64,000 nt of DNA from Clostridiales bacterium (GCA_014799565.1 JAAVHT010000021.1:88861-152860); one strand, 5' to 3'; shown: positions 45,742 through 56,105, numbered from the stretch's first letter. Made by a program: numbers and translations. The notes: generated by a model not told the origin, from the sequence alone.

Positions 45742-47151
45742 ATGAAACTGTTTTGGAAGCTTTTTTGCTCCATGGTGTCCGTCACCGTGCTGGCCTGCGC
45801 CCTAGTGGGGTTCTGGCTCATCGACGGGCAGTTCCGCGCCGCCCTCGACCAGGAGGTGGAGTCACTGTACGCGGAGAACGATATGCTCCGCTACGCCCTG
45901 TCCCGGGAAATGGAGGGGAAAACCCTCACCGGCCCGGAGGAGCTCTCCCGATTGGCGGACGGCCTGTCCCTCACCACCGGGGGCCGGACAGTGGCCTTCC
46001 GGCTCAGCGGCGGGGACGGTACGGCCTTATATGATAAGGGCGGGCTTTTCTTTCTGAAGGCCGGCCCGTTGATTTCCGGCCTGGGCCTGGACCGGCGGGG
46101 CTGGCGGCTGGAGCAGGGGGCGGGCCGCTCCCTCCTCCACGGGGCCAGCGCCATGACGCTGCTGGGCGAGACGGTGTATTTGGAAAACTGCCGGGACGTC
46201 ACCGCCCTGTTTTTCCAGCGCTCCGCCCAGTACCGGAGCTTTTTCTACGTGATGCTGGCCCTCATCGCCGGGGTGGGGCTGCTGTCGCTGCTGGTATCCC
46301 ACCTGATCCTGCGGCCGCTGGGACGGATATCCGCCGCCGCACGGCGTCTGGCGGACGGCGAACTGGGCCAGCGGGTGGCCGTGACCAGCGATGACGAGCT
46401 GGGCGCCCTCTCCGCCGACTTTAACGCCATGGCCCAGCGGATCGAGGGGCAGATGGAGGCCCTCGCCGACGCCGCCCGGCGGGAAAAGGAGTTCACCGGC
46501 AGCTTTGCCCATGAGATCAAAACGCCCCTCACCTCCATCATCGGTTACGCGGAGCTGCTCCAGTCTCGCGATCATACGTCGGAACAGGTGCGGGAGAGCG
46601 CCGGGTATATCTTCCGGGAGGGGCGGCGGCTGGAGGCCCTGTCGGGCAAGCTGATGGAGCTGATCGTGCTGGATGAGCGGGACTTTCCCCTGCGCCCGGT
46701 GCCCATGGGCGCATTCCTGGAGCGGACGGGGAACGCCCTGCGTCCCGCCATGGAGCGGGCGGGCATTCGGCTGACACTGGACGCCGAGGCGGCCTCCGCC
46801 CTGATCGAGCCTGACCTGATGGAGACAGTATGCCTCAATCTGCTGGACAACGCCCGGAAGGCCACCCCCTCCGGCGGAAAAATTACCCTCACCGGGCGGG
46901 CCGAGGGGGGCGGCTATCTCATCCAGGTATCGGACACCGGCAAGGGTATCCCGGCGGACGAGCTGGGCCGCATCACCGAGCCGTTTTACATGGTGGACAA
47001 GTCCCGCTCGCGGGCCCAGGGGGGCGCGGGGCTGGGGCTGGCGCTGTGCCAGCGGATCGTGAAACTCCACGGCGGGACACTGGAGTTTGAGAGCGTCTTG
47101 GGCCAAGGCACCACGGCGAAGATTCATCTGAAGGGAGGGACGGAGGCATGA
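45742..47151 (+). CDS. Sensor histidine kinase (HAMP, HisKA, HATPase)
   Basis: FAHEIKTPLTSIIGYAELL H-box; NLLDNARKATPSGGKITLTG N-box; GKGIPADELGRITEPFYMVDKSRSRAQGGAGLGLALCQRIV. Confidence 0.95.
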   Translation: MKLFWKLFCSMVSVTVLACALVGFWLIDGQFRAALDQEVESLYAENDMLRYALSREMEGKTLTGPEELSRLADGLSLTTGGRTVAFRLSGGDGTALYDKGGLFFLKAGPLISGLGLDRRGWRLEQGAGRSLLHGASAMTLLGETVYLENCRDVTALFFQRSAQYRSFFYVMLALIAGVGLLSLLVSHLILRPLGRISAAARRLADGELGQRVAVTSDDELGALSADFNAMAQRIEGQMEALADAARREKEFTGSFAHEIKTPLTSIIGYAELLQSRDHTSEQVRESAGYIFREGRRLEALSGKLMELIVLDERDFPLRPVPMGAFLERTGNALRPAMERAGIRLTLDAEAASALIEPDLMETVCLNLLDNARKATPSGGKITLTGRAEGGGYLIQVSDTGKGIPADELGRITEPFYMVDKSRSRAQGGAGLGLALCQRIVKLHGGTLEFESVLGQGTTAKIHLKGGTEA

Positions 47152-47939
47152 AGCTGGTGAAAAAGTGGCTGTTCCCGGTTTTGACCTGCCTGATCGTGGC
47201 GGGGGCGGCGGTGCTACCCGCCCGCGTCTCCCAGGCCAGGGACGCCCGCCAGTTCGGGCAGATTCACACGGAGGAGCTGAAGGCGGACGCCCTGCCAGTC
47301 TATGCACCCCTCAGCCTGGCCGACCGCATGGTGCTGTTCACCGACCGGTATTCCGCACAGCACCCCATCCTGTCCTCCGATGAGGGGGCCTACGCCGATA
47401 CTCTCACAAAGCTGCAGCAGGCGCAGATGGTTCAGGAACTGTTGACCGGGTCGGGCATTGTCCCCGAGTGGGTTTTTGAGGACTTTGACCCCTACGAACA
47501 TCTCACTGTCTCGCGCCTTTTGCTCTGGGATCCGGCGGAGGGGGCGGCTGCCCAGGAACCCTCCGTTTTTTACCTCTTCCACTGGACGTATTACACAACG
47601 CCCCACAACAAGTCCCTGACGGTGAACGTAGACGGGGAGACCGGCCTGCCCATTGAAGTCATTGTTTTTGACACCAATATGTCCCAGTGGTTCCCCTATG
47701 GCTGGGACGAGCTCCATGACATGGCGAACCGGTATTTTGAAATGATGGGCCTGGTTGACGGCCTGGACATCGAGCCCATGGAGCCGGCAGAGCCGGATTC
47801 CAAAAACTATCTCGCCCTCTATTATTCTGTCATCGGCACCAACCTGCACTACTCGGTATCACGCAATCCCACCTCCCTGGGCATTTCGCTGGAACTCAAT
47901 CAGAACGAGACGGATTTCAGCGGCCTCTATGACGGCTGA
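47148..47939 (+). CDS. Membrane-anchored/exported protein of unknown function, co-encoded with the histidine kinase
   Basis: N-terminal hydrophobic segment; start overlaps kinase stop (ATGA); no recognised domain. Confidence 0.7.
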   Translation: MKLVKKWLFPVLTCLIVAGAAVLPARVSQARDARQFGQIHTEELKADALPVYAPLSLADRMVLFTDRYSAQHPILSSDEGAYADTLTKLQQAQMVQELLTGSGIVPEWVFEDFDPYEHLTVSRLLLWDPAEGAAAQEPSVFYLFHWTYYTTPHNKSLTVNVDGETGLPIEVIVFDTNMSQWFPYGWDELHDMANRYFEMMGLVDGLDIEPMEPAEPDSKNYLALYYSVIGTNLHYSVSRNPTSLGISLELNQNETDFSGLYDG

Positions 47940-48028
47940 AAAGATGGCACTTTGATGCAAAAACGCCCGAATTTCGACGGCGGCCCATGGTAAGCTGGGA
48001 ATACAGCCGATACAAAGGAGTGTTCCCC

Positions 48029-48805
48029 ATGAAAACCAAGCGCCGCCGTGCCGTCCCTCTGCCCCTGCTGATCGTCCTGGCCCTGCTGCTGTTTGCCGCC
48101 GGGGTAGGGACGGGCTGGAACGGGGCGTCCGCCTATTATGAGGCCGCCGACTCCGTCCTGGCAGCCGCCGCGCCACCCCCGCTCCAGGCCCCCGTTTCCC
48201 CGTCGGACAAGCCCCTCCCCACGCCCACTCCCACCCCATCCGGGGAAGACTGGGCGCTGAGGCTGGTCAACTTCGACCACCCCCTGCCGGAGGGCTTTGC
48301 CGTGCCCGATCTGACCCAGCTGCGCCGCGGCCACGCCATCGACAGCCGGGCCTATCCCGCCCTCCAGGCCATGATGGACGACGCCCGGGCCGTAGGGCTC
48401 CAGCCGCTGATCTGCTCCTCCCTGCGCACCTGGGACGATCAGGAGCGGCTCTTTGAGGCCGAGGTGCAAAACTGGCTGGCCCGGGGTTACATACGGGAGG
48501 ACGCCGAGGAACAGGCCGCCATGTGGGTGGCCCGCCCAGGCACCAGCGAGCATCAGACCGGGCTGGCGGTGGACATCGTGGATCTGTCCTACCAGGTTTT
48601 GGACGAGGGCCAGGAGAACACCCCCGTCCAGCAATGGCTCATGGCGCACTGTTGGGAGTACGGCTTCATCCTGCGCTATCCCACGGACAAGAGCGCCCTC
48701 ACCGGCGTGAGCTATGAGCCCTGGCATTACCGCTATGTGGGGGTGGATGCCGCCAAAGAAATCATGGCGGACGGGCTGTGCCTGGAGGAATATCTCTCGC
48801 GGTAA
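48029..48805 (+). CDS. M15-family D-alanyl-D-alanine carboxypeptidase (VanY-like)
   Basis: ICSSLRTWDDQERLFEAEV, RPGTSEHQTGLAVDIVD, WLMAHCWEYGFILRYPTDKSALTGVSYEPWHYRYVG. Confidence 0.93.
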   Translation: MKTKRRRAVPLPLLIVLALLLFAAGVGTGWNGASAYYEAADSVLAAAAPPPLQAPVSPSDKPLPTPTPTPSGEDWALRLVNFDHPLPEGFAVPDLTQLRRGHAIDSRAYPALQAMMDDARAVGLQPLICSSLRTWDDQERLFEAEVQNWLARGYIREDAEEQAAMWVARPGTSEHQTGLAVDIVDLSYQVLDEGQENTPVQQWLMAHCWEYGFILRYPTDKSALTGVSYEPWHYRYVGVDAAKEIMADGLCLEEYLSR

Positions 48806-48960
48806 GGGGCGGTTTATTGCGGCTCGTCCTCCCTCTCTTGTCTTTTCGGCGTGGGTCGTATTTCCAAATTGTTTGAGAATCGTTCATTGTGGCAGTTGGC
48901 TCGGTTTTGGCCTTACGCCGGGCCGTGTCCCCGGTCAACGTTTATCGAGCATACAGGCAA

Positions 48961-49013
48961 AGCCCGGAGGCTTGGCGGCACATGACTGCCGCTTCAAGCC
49001 TCCGGGCTCTTTT
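48961..49013. terminator. Large hairpin/terminator between convergent vanY-like and GH30 genes
   Basis: AGCCCGGAGGCTTG...GGCA-catgac-TGCC...CAAGCCTCCGGGCT followed by CTTTT. Confidence 0.8.
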
Positions 49014-49035
49014 CATCTTCAATCCATCAATTCTA

Positions 49036-50373
49036 TCAGGCCAGATGCGCCGTGCTCTGTAAGGTCGCGATGCTGTGGGGGGCCAGCTCAAAGCTGTAGC
49101 CCTCCTGCCTGTCCGGGGTGACGGACATGGGCAGTGCCCGGTCGGTCCGGTTGAGCACCACCACAACATAGCTGCCGTCGGGGTTTTCAAAGGCGGTGGC
49201 CTCCAGGTCTGTGTTCCAGCTGGACACGCCCAGCCGCACCGCCCCGGGGCGGATGAACCGGCTGAACTGGCCAATATAATAGTACTCTGTCTGGATGGCG
49301 AAATCGGAGCTGTCCTCGTTGAGCATCACCGGGGCCTCGCAGAAATTCCCCACATGGTTGGGCCCGCCCTTGGCGTCCAGCAGCAGGTTCCAGTCGATAC
49401 TGCCGGAGATGCCCGCGTTCAGGTTCCCGATGATGTCATGGGCGTACATCTCCGCCTTTTCCAGGGGCGTCATACCGTCGAACCGGCTGTACTCCACGCA
49501 GCCCTCGCTGAACCACAGCTCCTTGTCCGGCCAGCGGCTCTTTGTCAGCCGCACCGCGTCAAAGTGGTCGCCGCTGTACCAGTGGATGGCGAAGCCGCTC
49601 ACTGCCTGTTCCGCCCCCGGGACGGCCATGGTCCCCGCAGCGCGCCGGGGCAGCGAGTCCTTGTTGTGGTCCCAGGCCAGGATCTTCACGTCGCCGCAGC
49701 CGGCCTGTGCCAAAGCGGGAGCCAGATATCCCGCGGCAAACTCGCCCTCCTCCTGGGCGGAATAGATGCAGGAGTCCCAGGTCTGAACGGCGGCGGGCTC
49801 GTTCTGGACGCTCATCAGCCGCACGTCGCAGTGGTTGGCGCGGTAGTGGGCGGCATATTTCGCCATGCACCCGGCCCAGCGCGCCCGGTACTCCGGCTTC
49901 AGGCTGCCGCCATGGTTCATGTCCCCGTTGGTCTTCATGAATGCCGGGGGGCTCCAGGGGCTGAGCAGCAGGCCGATGGGCGCCCCGGCCGTCTCCTGCG
50001 CGGCCAGGATCATGGGGATAATATCCCGGTCGTCCATGGAGGTGTCAAAGCCCTCGTCCTCCGGACCCGCCTGGCAGGCGTAGTTGCCCAGGGCGAAGTC
50101 GCAGCTGCCGATATGGGCGCGGCCCAGGGTGTAGCCCAGGCCGTCCGGGCCGAAATAGCAGTCCAGCAGCGCCTGCCTCCGATCCGGCCGGAGCTGCTGC
50201 CAGCAGTAAGCCGCCGCCTGGGTAAAGGCGCCGCCAAAGCCATGGAACTGCTGCCCCCGGACGTTGGCGTAAATGGACACCTGCTTCATGCGGTTCACCG
50301 GGCCGATGTCCAGCAATGTCTCCTGCCAGCGCTCGCCGGTCTGTAAATTTGTGGTGGTCAAAGTCGCTTTCAT
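49036..50373 (-). CDS. Glycoside hydrolase family 30-like (cytoplasmic)
   Basis: GQQFHGFGGAFTQAAAY, MSVQNEPAAVQTWDSCIYS (acid/base Glu), ELWFSEGCVEYS (nucleophile Glu); no signal peptide. Confidence 0.88.
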   Translation of the reverse strand: MKATLTTTNLQTGERWQETLLDIGPVNRMKQVSIYANVRGQQFHGFGGAFTQAAAYCWQQLRPDRRQALLDCYFGPDGLGYTLGRAHIGSCDFALGNYACQAGPEDEGFDTSMDDRDIIPMILAAQETAGAPIGLLLSPWSPPAFMKTNGDMNHGGSLKPEYRARWAGCMAKYAAHYRANHCDVRLMSVQNEPAAVQTWDSCIYSAQEEGEFAAGYLAPALAQAGCGDVKILAWDHNKDSLPRRAAGTMAVPGAEQAVSGFAIHWYSGDHFDAVRLTKSRWPDKELWFSEGCVEYSRFDGMTPLEKAEMYAHDIIGNLNAGISGSIDWNLLLDAKGGPNHVGNFCEAPVMLNEDSSDFAIQTEYYYIGQFSRFIRPGAVRLGVSSWNTDLEATAFENPDGSYVVVVLNRTDRALPMSVTPDRQEGYSFELAPHSIATLQSTAHLA

Positions 50374-50383
50374 TGACGCCGCC

Positions 50384-53300
50384 TCATTTCATCATGATTT
50401 GAATTTCAGAAATCTTGCCCTCCCGCACCATGCGGGCCTCCTGGCCGGGGAGATACAGACCGTCTACGGTGACGGTTTCCCCGTCGGCCTTGGTGAGGAT
50501 CCAGCGGGTGGGGACGGTCTGGCCGGGGCACAGGGCGCTCGGCCCGGTTGCGTGATAGGTCACCGGGATATGCCCCAAGAATGTGGCCTGCGCTGTGCCG
50601 TCCGCCCCCATCAGGTAGTCAGGGATGCAGGGCAGGAAGTACAGCTCCAGTCCGTCCGCGCCCATGCGGAAGGGCTCGGGGCCGAAGAACATCAGCTGCC
50701 ACATTTGCAGGAACTCCGCCGTGGAGCCGGACAGCCGCGCCACGAATCCCCGCCCCCACACCGAGGGATCCGGGTTGGCGGAGGAGGCCAGGAAGGACAC
50801 GTTCTCCAGCGGGCTGCGCCCATACTGCGCCGGATCCAGGAAGGGGACGGCGGCGGCGCGGAAATCCTGGCAGAACTGGTCGTACAGCCCGCTTTTCAGC
50901 AGCTCCAGCAGGTATTTGTACTCCATGTGGAGCCAGATAGACTCGTTTTCCAGCCAGCCCGGAGTGAAGGCCAGGGCACGCCCCGCCTCGAAGCTGACCC
51001 CGGCAAGGCTCTCGTTTACTTTGTACATCTTCAGCGCCTGGTCATACAGCCCGCTGTGCCGGATTTTTTCGCTCAGGGCCGCTTTTTCTTCCCGTGGCAC
51101 ATCCAGCTTCAGCCAGCGGGTGGGCCCCTCCAGGAATAGGGGCAGGGGATGGGGCGTCAGCCCGGTGGGCATGGGGCCGTCAGAGGTTTCCGTGATCCCG
51201 GTTGCCTCAAAGGTAAAGTAGGTGGGACAGATGCCGCCGCCCAGCTCCACCGCGCGCTGGATGCCGTCCAGCACAGCCCGCTCCATTTCCCGCAGCATAT
51301 CGGCCGCCTGGGCGCAGCGCAGCACCAGCCGTTTGCCCTCAAAGCCGTTTGTGGTCTGGACGCGGTAGGCCTCCTTGACCTGGTTCATCTTGTCCCATCG
51401 GGCAAACAGATCCTGCTCGCTTTGCAGGATGTTGAAGATGTCCTGGAACAGCCCGCCGATCTCCTGATACACCGCGATCTCTCCTTCGCGCTGTTCCAGG
51501 GCCTTGATGGTGAATCGCAGCAGCCGCGCCAGCTCACAGCTCTCCGCCATGGAAGAGCCCAGCAGGCCGGGCAGGCCGTTGAGCGCGTCGTACCAGCCGG
51601 GCTTGCCGCCCTCCATCTCCACGCCCATCCCGGCGGCGTCCAGGGTGGCGGTCTTGACGGCGCACAGCAGCAGCAGCTTTTCCATCAGTGTGCTGCGGGC
51701 CGCCTCTCCGTCGGCAGTGCAGACCCATTTGCGCGTCACCCCGGCCTTGGCCTCCTCGTCCAGGGCGTGGTACTGCCGCAGGCCGCCCTCGGTCATGTGG
51801 TAGCGCTTCGCCCGGGGATTGACCAGCGCACTGCCTTCATACCAGCGATACCGGCACTCTTCGAACAGCAGCTCCTCCTGCCGTTCCGGGTAGACGGACA
51901 GGCAGCTCTCGATCAGATCCAGGTTATACGTCCAGTGGTCGCACCAGTAGCCCTCCTTGAAGTCGGCGTTGGGCTCGCTGTCGGCGGCGCAGACGATGGC
52001 GGCGGTGAGGTGCTGGGCGTCCAGCCCCCAGTCCTCCAGCGCCATGGCCAGGGCTCCAGGGGTAAAGGTCTGGGACAGCAGCCGCAGCCCGTCCTCCTGC
52101 CGATCCGGGGGCAGCAGATCCAGCACCCCCTTCAAATTGGCCTGGGGGACGGTGTATGTACTGGCCTGAATCACCAACGGGTTATAGCCGTCCGTCTGGA
52201 TCAGGTCAAAGAAGGTGTGGACGCTCTCCTCCCCTGCCTCCGGGGTGAATAGCACGTCGGATCGGCGGTTCTGGTTCACATCCCGGAAATTGCCGTTGCC
52301 CTGGGCGTAATACTCCCCACCCAGGGAGAAGTAGTTGTATTCCCGCTCCGGGTCGCCGTGCTTGCGGGAGTAGAGGTAGAAGGGTGCCTTTTTCTCCCCG
52401 TCCTCAAAGAATATGGGCGCGCCGCCCCGCAGGACGTTGTCCAGATAGGTCTGCTTGCAGTAGGCGTCGAACACCGGGTCGGCCGTATGGGTCTCGATGG
52501 GGGCGCACAGCTCATCCACCAGCCGCGCGGCCTCCTGCCGCTTGGCCTCAAACCACTCGCCGCCGTTCACCCGCTCCGCCAGCGCGGCCACCCGGCCCTT
52601 GTCCTCTGCCTGACCGTAAAGGGAGAAGATCCGCACCGCCTCGCCGGGGGCGAGGGCGGCCCGCTTGGGCAGGAAGCAGCAGGGGAAGCGGTTCTCCGTC
52701 ACCTGGGGCGTTTTGCACAGCGCGTCCAGCGGCGTACCCGCAAAGCCCTCCGCCTGTGCCAGGGAGGTGTCCGCGCCAAACACCAGCTCCGGCTGGACAA
52801 TGGGGCGCAGGATTTCCCCAGTCTCGTCCCAGGCCAGACAGAAGTTGCAGCCCTCCACCGCCGTCACCTGGGCGGTGTCCGCCATGGAAGCCCGGGTGCG
52901 GAAGCAGGCGCGGCCTGTGTCCGCGTCCTCCACCCGCATCCATGCCTGGGCTAGGTTGGCCATGTTCTTCAGCGCGTCCTGCTCCACCCCGTAGGGCACC
53001 AGCTCCGGCATACCGTCCAGCAGCTCCAGGTCGATGGGCGCGGCTCCCGCGTTGCGCACCGTCAGCACCCGGGCCAGCGCCGCCGTCCGCTCTCCGGGAA
53101 TTCCGAAATAGACCGCGCCAGCCTCCAAATCCCCGTCCCGGCAGGTGATCTCCACCTCGCTCATGCCGATATGCATGGCGCAGTTTTTCGTGAACAGCTC
53201 ACGGCAGCCGCCGTTTACCTTGCAGAAGGTGCGGAAGCCGGTACGGCTGACCTCCCGATAGGCGGTGCGGGCGGGGGAGAACTCCATGATGGCGTGGTCT

Positions 53301-53458
53301 TTGTCATTGACCCCGAAGGAACACACGCCCTGGCCCCGGTTGTTGTAATAGCACCACACCGGCACTCCCAGCGGCCCCGCGATGCCGGGGAGGAAGCTGG
53401 AAAAGGTCGGCTTGCTCTGGTAGTCCTCGATCACATAGCGGTTTTTTTCGTCAAACAT
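50384..53458 (-). CDS. GH94-like carbohydrate phosphorylase (cellobiose-phosphorylase-like), type A
   Basis: 1024 aa; EGYWCDHWTYNLDLIESCLSVYP, GGKPGWYDALNGLPGLLGSSMAESCEL motifs; no signal peptide. Confidence 0.78.
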   Translation of the reverse strand: MFDEKNRYVIEDYQSKPTFSSFLPGIAGPLGVPVWCYYNNRGQGVCSFGVNDKDHAIMEFSPARTAYREVSRTGFRTFCKVNGGCRELFTKNCAMHIGMSEVEITCRDGDLEAGAVYFGIPGERTAALARVLTVRNAGAAPIDLELLDGMPELVPYGVEQDALKNMANLAQAWMRVEDADTGRACFRTRASMADTAQVTAVEGCNFCLAWDETGEILRPIVQPELVFGADTSLAQAEGFAGTPLDALCKTPQVTENRFPCCFLPKRAALAPGEAVRIFSLYGQAEDKGRVAALAERVNGGEWFEAKRQEAARLVDELCAPIETHTADPVFDAYCKQTYLDNVLRGGAPIFFEDGEKKAPFYLYSRKHGDPEREYNYFSLGGEYYAQGNGNFRDVNQNRRSDVLFTPEAGEESVHTFFDLIQTDGYNPLVIQASTYTVPQANLKGVLDLLPPDRQEDGLRLLSQTFTPGALAMALEDWGLDAQHLTAAIVCAADSEPNADFKEGYWCDHWTYNLDLIESCLSVYPERQEELLFEECRYRWYEGSALVNPRAKRYHMTEGGLRQYHALDEEAKAGVTRKWVCTADGEAARSTLMEKLLLLCAVKTATLDAAGMGVEMEGGKPGWYDALNGLPGLLGSSMAESCELARLLRFTIKALEQREGEIAVYQEIGGLFQDIFNILQSEQDLFARWDKMNQVKEAYRVQTTNGFEGKRLVLRCAQAADMLREMERAVLDGIQRAVELGGGICPTYFTFEATGITETSDGPMPTGLTPHPLPLFLEGPTRWLKLDVPREEKAALSEKIRHSGLYDQALKMYKVNESLAGVSFEAGRALAFTPGWLENESIWLHMEYKYLLELLKSGLYDQFCQDFRAAAVPFLDPAQYGRSPLENVSFLASSANPDPSVWGRGFVARLSGSTAEFLQMWQLMFFGPEPFRMGADGLELYFLPCIPDYLMGADGTAQATFLGHIPVTYHATGPSALCPGQTVPTRWILTKADGETVTVDGLYLPGQEARMVREGKISEIQIMMK

Positions 53459-56105
53459 GGCAATCTCCTCCTTTGGGAATCAGGGTCACCGTGAACTCCA
53501 GCGGCCCCTCTATCCGGGGCAGCTCGGCTCTGGGAATGAGGAGGGCGGAGCCTTTCCCCTCCCAGGTTCGATCCCCGAATTGTACTGTCCCAATTGTATA
53601 TCTGCCCCAGTCCAGACACAGGGGATTTTCATACCGCACTCGAAGGGCGCGGCCCGCGGCAGTGCAGACAATCTCCGCCGTTCCTGCCTCGTCAAATTGG
53701 CTCGCCGTCAGCTTGGGCTCCAGCAGCAGATCCCCGCGGCATCCCCGCACGCCGAACGCCTGGGTCTGGAGGGTGAGCAGCAGCCAGCTCCCCGCCCCAG
53801 TGAGATAGGGGTACATCCCCCTGCCCCGGTCATCGAAATACTCCGGGATGCCGGGGAGCAGCCCGCTGCGGGCAAAATCGGCGCTCTGACGGTACAGCAG
53901 CTCCAGTACCCGCCAGCCCTCCGCCGCAAGGCCCCGGCTGTACAGGGCGTAGGCGTACATCACCGCCATGTGGCAGAACACCGCGCCGTTTTCCTTATTG
54001 CCATAGGCAAAGCCAAACATCCGGCCCATATCCAGCTTGACCTCGCCGAAGTCGGTGTTCAGGCAGTAACCGCCCCGGACGGAGTCGCAAAGATACCAGT
54101 CCGCCGCCCGGACGATCTCCCGGGTGTACCCCTCATCCGCCGCGCCGGACAGGATGGCAAATACCTGTCCGGTGAGCATCATGCGCACGCTTTTTCCCCG
54201 CAGGCCCTCCACCTGACGGCCGGAGTTGTCGTAATAGCTGTTGAACCAGTGCAGGTCGGCCCCGTCCCCTACCCGCTCGGTTTGGGCGATGTGTTCCCGA
54301 ATCCACCGGGCCATGCCCCGGAGCTTTTCCGCCAGCGGGTGGGCGGGAAGCGCGGCAGTTTCCCCGGTGCGGTCGATTCCCTGGCAGTATTGGGCCAGCG
54401 CCGCCCGCATGGCCGCGGGATCGCCGTATTGCCCTGCGGGGTAGTCCAGCAGTGCCGCCAAAGGCCCGTTGACCTCCAGCGTCTCCACGCCAACCTCCGC
54501 CAGATGATCCAGCATCCCGGCCAGCAGATCAAAGCCGTAGGCATAGGCGGCGGTAAATGCCACGCTCTCTCCCCGATCCTTCGCCATGTCCAGCCCGTCG
54601 TTCCAGTCCGCGCCCCGCAGCCGCATATGGCCGTGTTCCCCCACATCGAAAAAGGCGGTGGCCAGCTGGACGAGCAGATGCTCCAGCACGGTGCCGGAGC
54701 GGGCCGGAGCGGGCGTCTCCCGGGGCGCTCCCTCCCCGCGGTGGGGCAGATGATCAGAGAAATATCCCTGCCGCTCCAGGAGGAAGCGGTCGTCCCCCGT
54801 CTCGTCCAGATAGAGCGCCGTGGTCAGCAGGGGCCAGAAGCCGTGATCCATCCACACCCGGGGGATGTTGTTGCGGTCGGCCTTGAACTCGCCGGGCTTT
54901 GCGCCGATGATGGTGGCGTTGGTGCCGTCGGTGCGCACCCCGGCGAAGTAGCTGAGCAGATCGTCCCGCACGCCCGCCGGGCCGGTGAGCAGCAGGGCTA
55001 AGCTGTCCTGCCATAGATCCCGCCAGCCCCGGCCGCCCCGGCCATAGTCGTGGTGGGGCAGGAAACTGCACCCGAAAATGCGGCGCAGCAGGGGCTGAAC
55101 CGCCACCCAGCGCATCCAGGAGTCAAAGGTGTCGTCCCCGGTGCGGAAGGTCTGGCCCACCTGGGCCTGCCACCAGTCCTTGGTCTCTTCCCAGGCGTCG
55201 GACACGGCGTCCGGGGTGAGATAGGGAGCGGGGCTGTCGTCCACGGCCAGGACGATCTGATAGCGGCAGCGCTCCCCGGGCAGAAGCGTAATGGCCGGGA
55301 AAAACAGAGCCGCCACTATCTCGCCTCCCTGGGCCCCCTGCCCCGCATGCAACCACCTCTCGGGCTGGGGACGCGCCACGGCCTCCGGCCAGTCATAGCT
55401 GCCCTGACCGACAAAATCCCGCACCAGGGGCACAAAGCCCGCCGGGGGCGCGCCGGTCTCGTCTCCGCCCCACACCCGGTAGACAGTCTGTCCGGGCTGA
55501 TGTCCCCGCTCGTCAAAGGTCATGGTGGGGGTGACATCCAGGCCATGGGGGCGCAGCTCCACCCGGTGGAGCAGGCTGGTGACGTGGCGGTGGTCACGGA
55601 TGTTGTCCGCGGAGCGGCCATAGAGGGGGATCGCCGCCGCCGGATCAAGGGTCAGCGGTTTATCTCCGCCGTTGGTCAGGGTGACCTGCATAATCTCCAC
55701 CCGGTTTTTCCCCGCCGGGACGAAGCTGAGCACATCCCCTCGCAGGCCGCTGGCGCGGTGGGTGCGGGAGACGTTCTGCCACAGCAGCCCGCCCGTCAGC
55801 ACGGCCTCCTCCTCGTCCGGCGTGAAGCGGGCCCCCTGCTGGGGGGCGCTCTGCCCGGTAACGGACCAGGGTTCACCGTCGATCCTCACCCAAAAATTTC
55901 GGCTGGCCCTGCTCTCATGGAGGGTTTCGGCGCTGGCGGGGGCGAGAAGGAAAGTATTCTGTCCCGTTTTGCAGTCGCCGGAGAGCAGCGGCGTCACGCT
56001 GGACATCATTCCGCCCTCGTTGGCCAGGGGGAAACAGGCCCCCGAATATCGCTGGGCGTGCCCCAGGGTGAAATCACCCAATTCATTCAAAAAGTTCAGT
56101 GACAT
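53451..56105 (-). CDS. GH94-like carbohydrate phosphorylase, type B
   Basis: 884 aa; DYGRGGRGWRDLWQDSLALLL, RGADWNDGLDMAKDRGES (general-acid Asp context), VEGLRGKSVRMMLTGQ; overlaps start of type A gene. Confidence 0.82.
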   Translation of the reverse strand: MSLNFLNELGDFTLGHAQRYSGACFPLANEGGMMSSVTPLLSGDCKTGQNTFLLAPASAETLHESRASRNFWVRIDGEPWSVTGQSAPQQGARFTPDEEEAVLTGGLLWQNVSRTHRASGLRGDVLSFVPAGKNRVEIMQVTLTNGGDKPLTLDPAAAIPLYGRSADNIRDHRHVTSLLHRVELRPHGLDVTPTMTFDERGHQPGQTVYRVWGGDETGAPPAGFVPLVRDFVGQGSYDWPEAVARPQPERWLHAGQGAQGGEIVAALFFPAITLLPGERCRYQIVLAVDDSPAPYLTPDAVSDAWEETKDWWQAQVGQTFRTGDDTFDSWMRWVAVQPLLRRIFGCSFLPHHDYGRGGRGWRDLWQDSLALLLTGPAGVRDDLLSYFAGVRTDGTNATIIGAKPGEFKADRNNIPRVWMDHGFWPLLTTALYLDETGDDRFLLERQGYFSDHLPHRGEGAPRETPAPARSGTVLEHLLVQLATAFFDVGEHGHMRLRGADWNDGLDMAKDRGESVAFTAAYAYGFDLLAGMLDHLAEVGVETLEVNGPLAALLDYPAGQYGDPAAMRAALAQYCQGIDRTGETAALPAHPLAEKLRGMARWIREHIAQTERVGDGADLHWFNSYYDNSGRQVEGLRGKSVRMMLTGQVFAILSGAADEGYTREIVRAADWYLCDSVRGGYCLNTDFGEVKLDMGRMFGFAYGNKENGAVFCHMAVMYAYALYSRGLAAEGWRVLELLYRQSADFARSGLLPGIPEYFDDRGRGMYPYLTGAGSWLLLTLQTQAFGVRGCRGDLLLEPKLTASQFDEAGTAEIVCTAAGRALRVRYENPLCLDWGRYTIGTVQFGDRTWEGKGSALLIPRAELPRIEGPLEFTVTLIPKGGDCHV

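Noticed and set aside
45084-48805. Vancomycin-resistance (van) cluster
   Set aside because: Only regulator/kinase and an M15 carboxypeptidase are present; no vanH, ligase or vanX homologue in the window.
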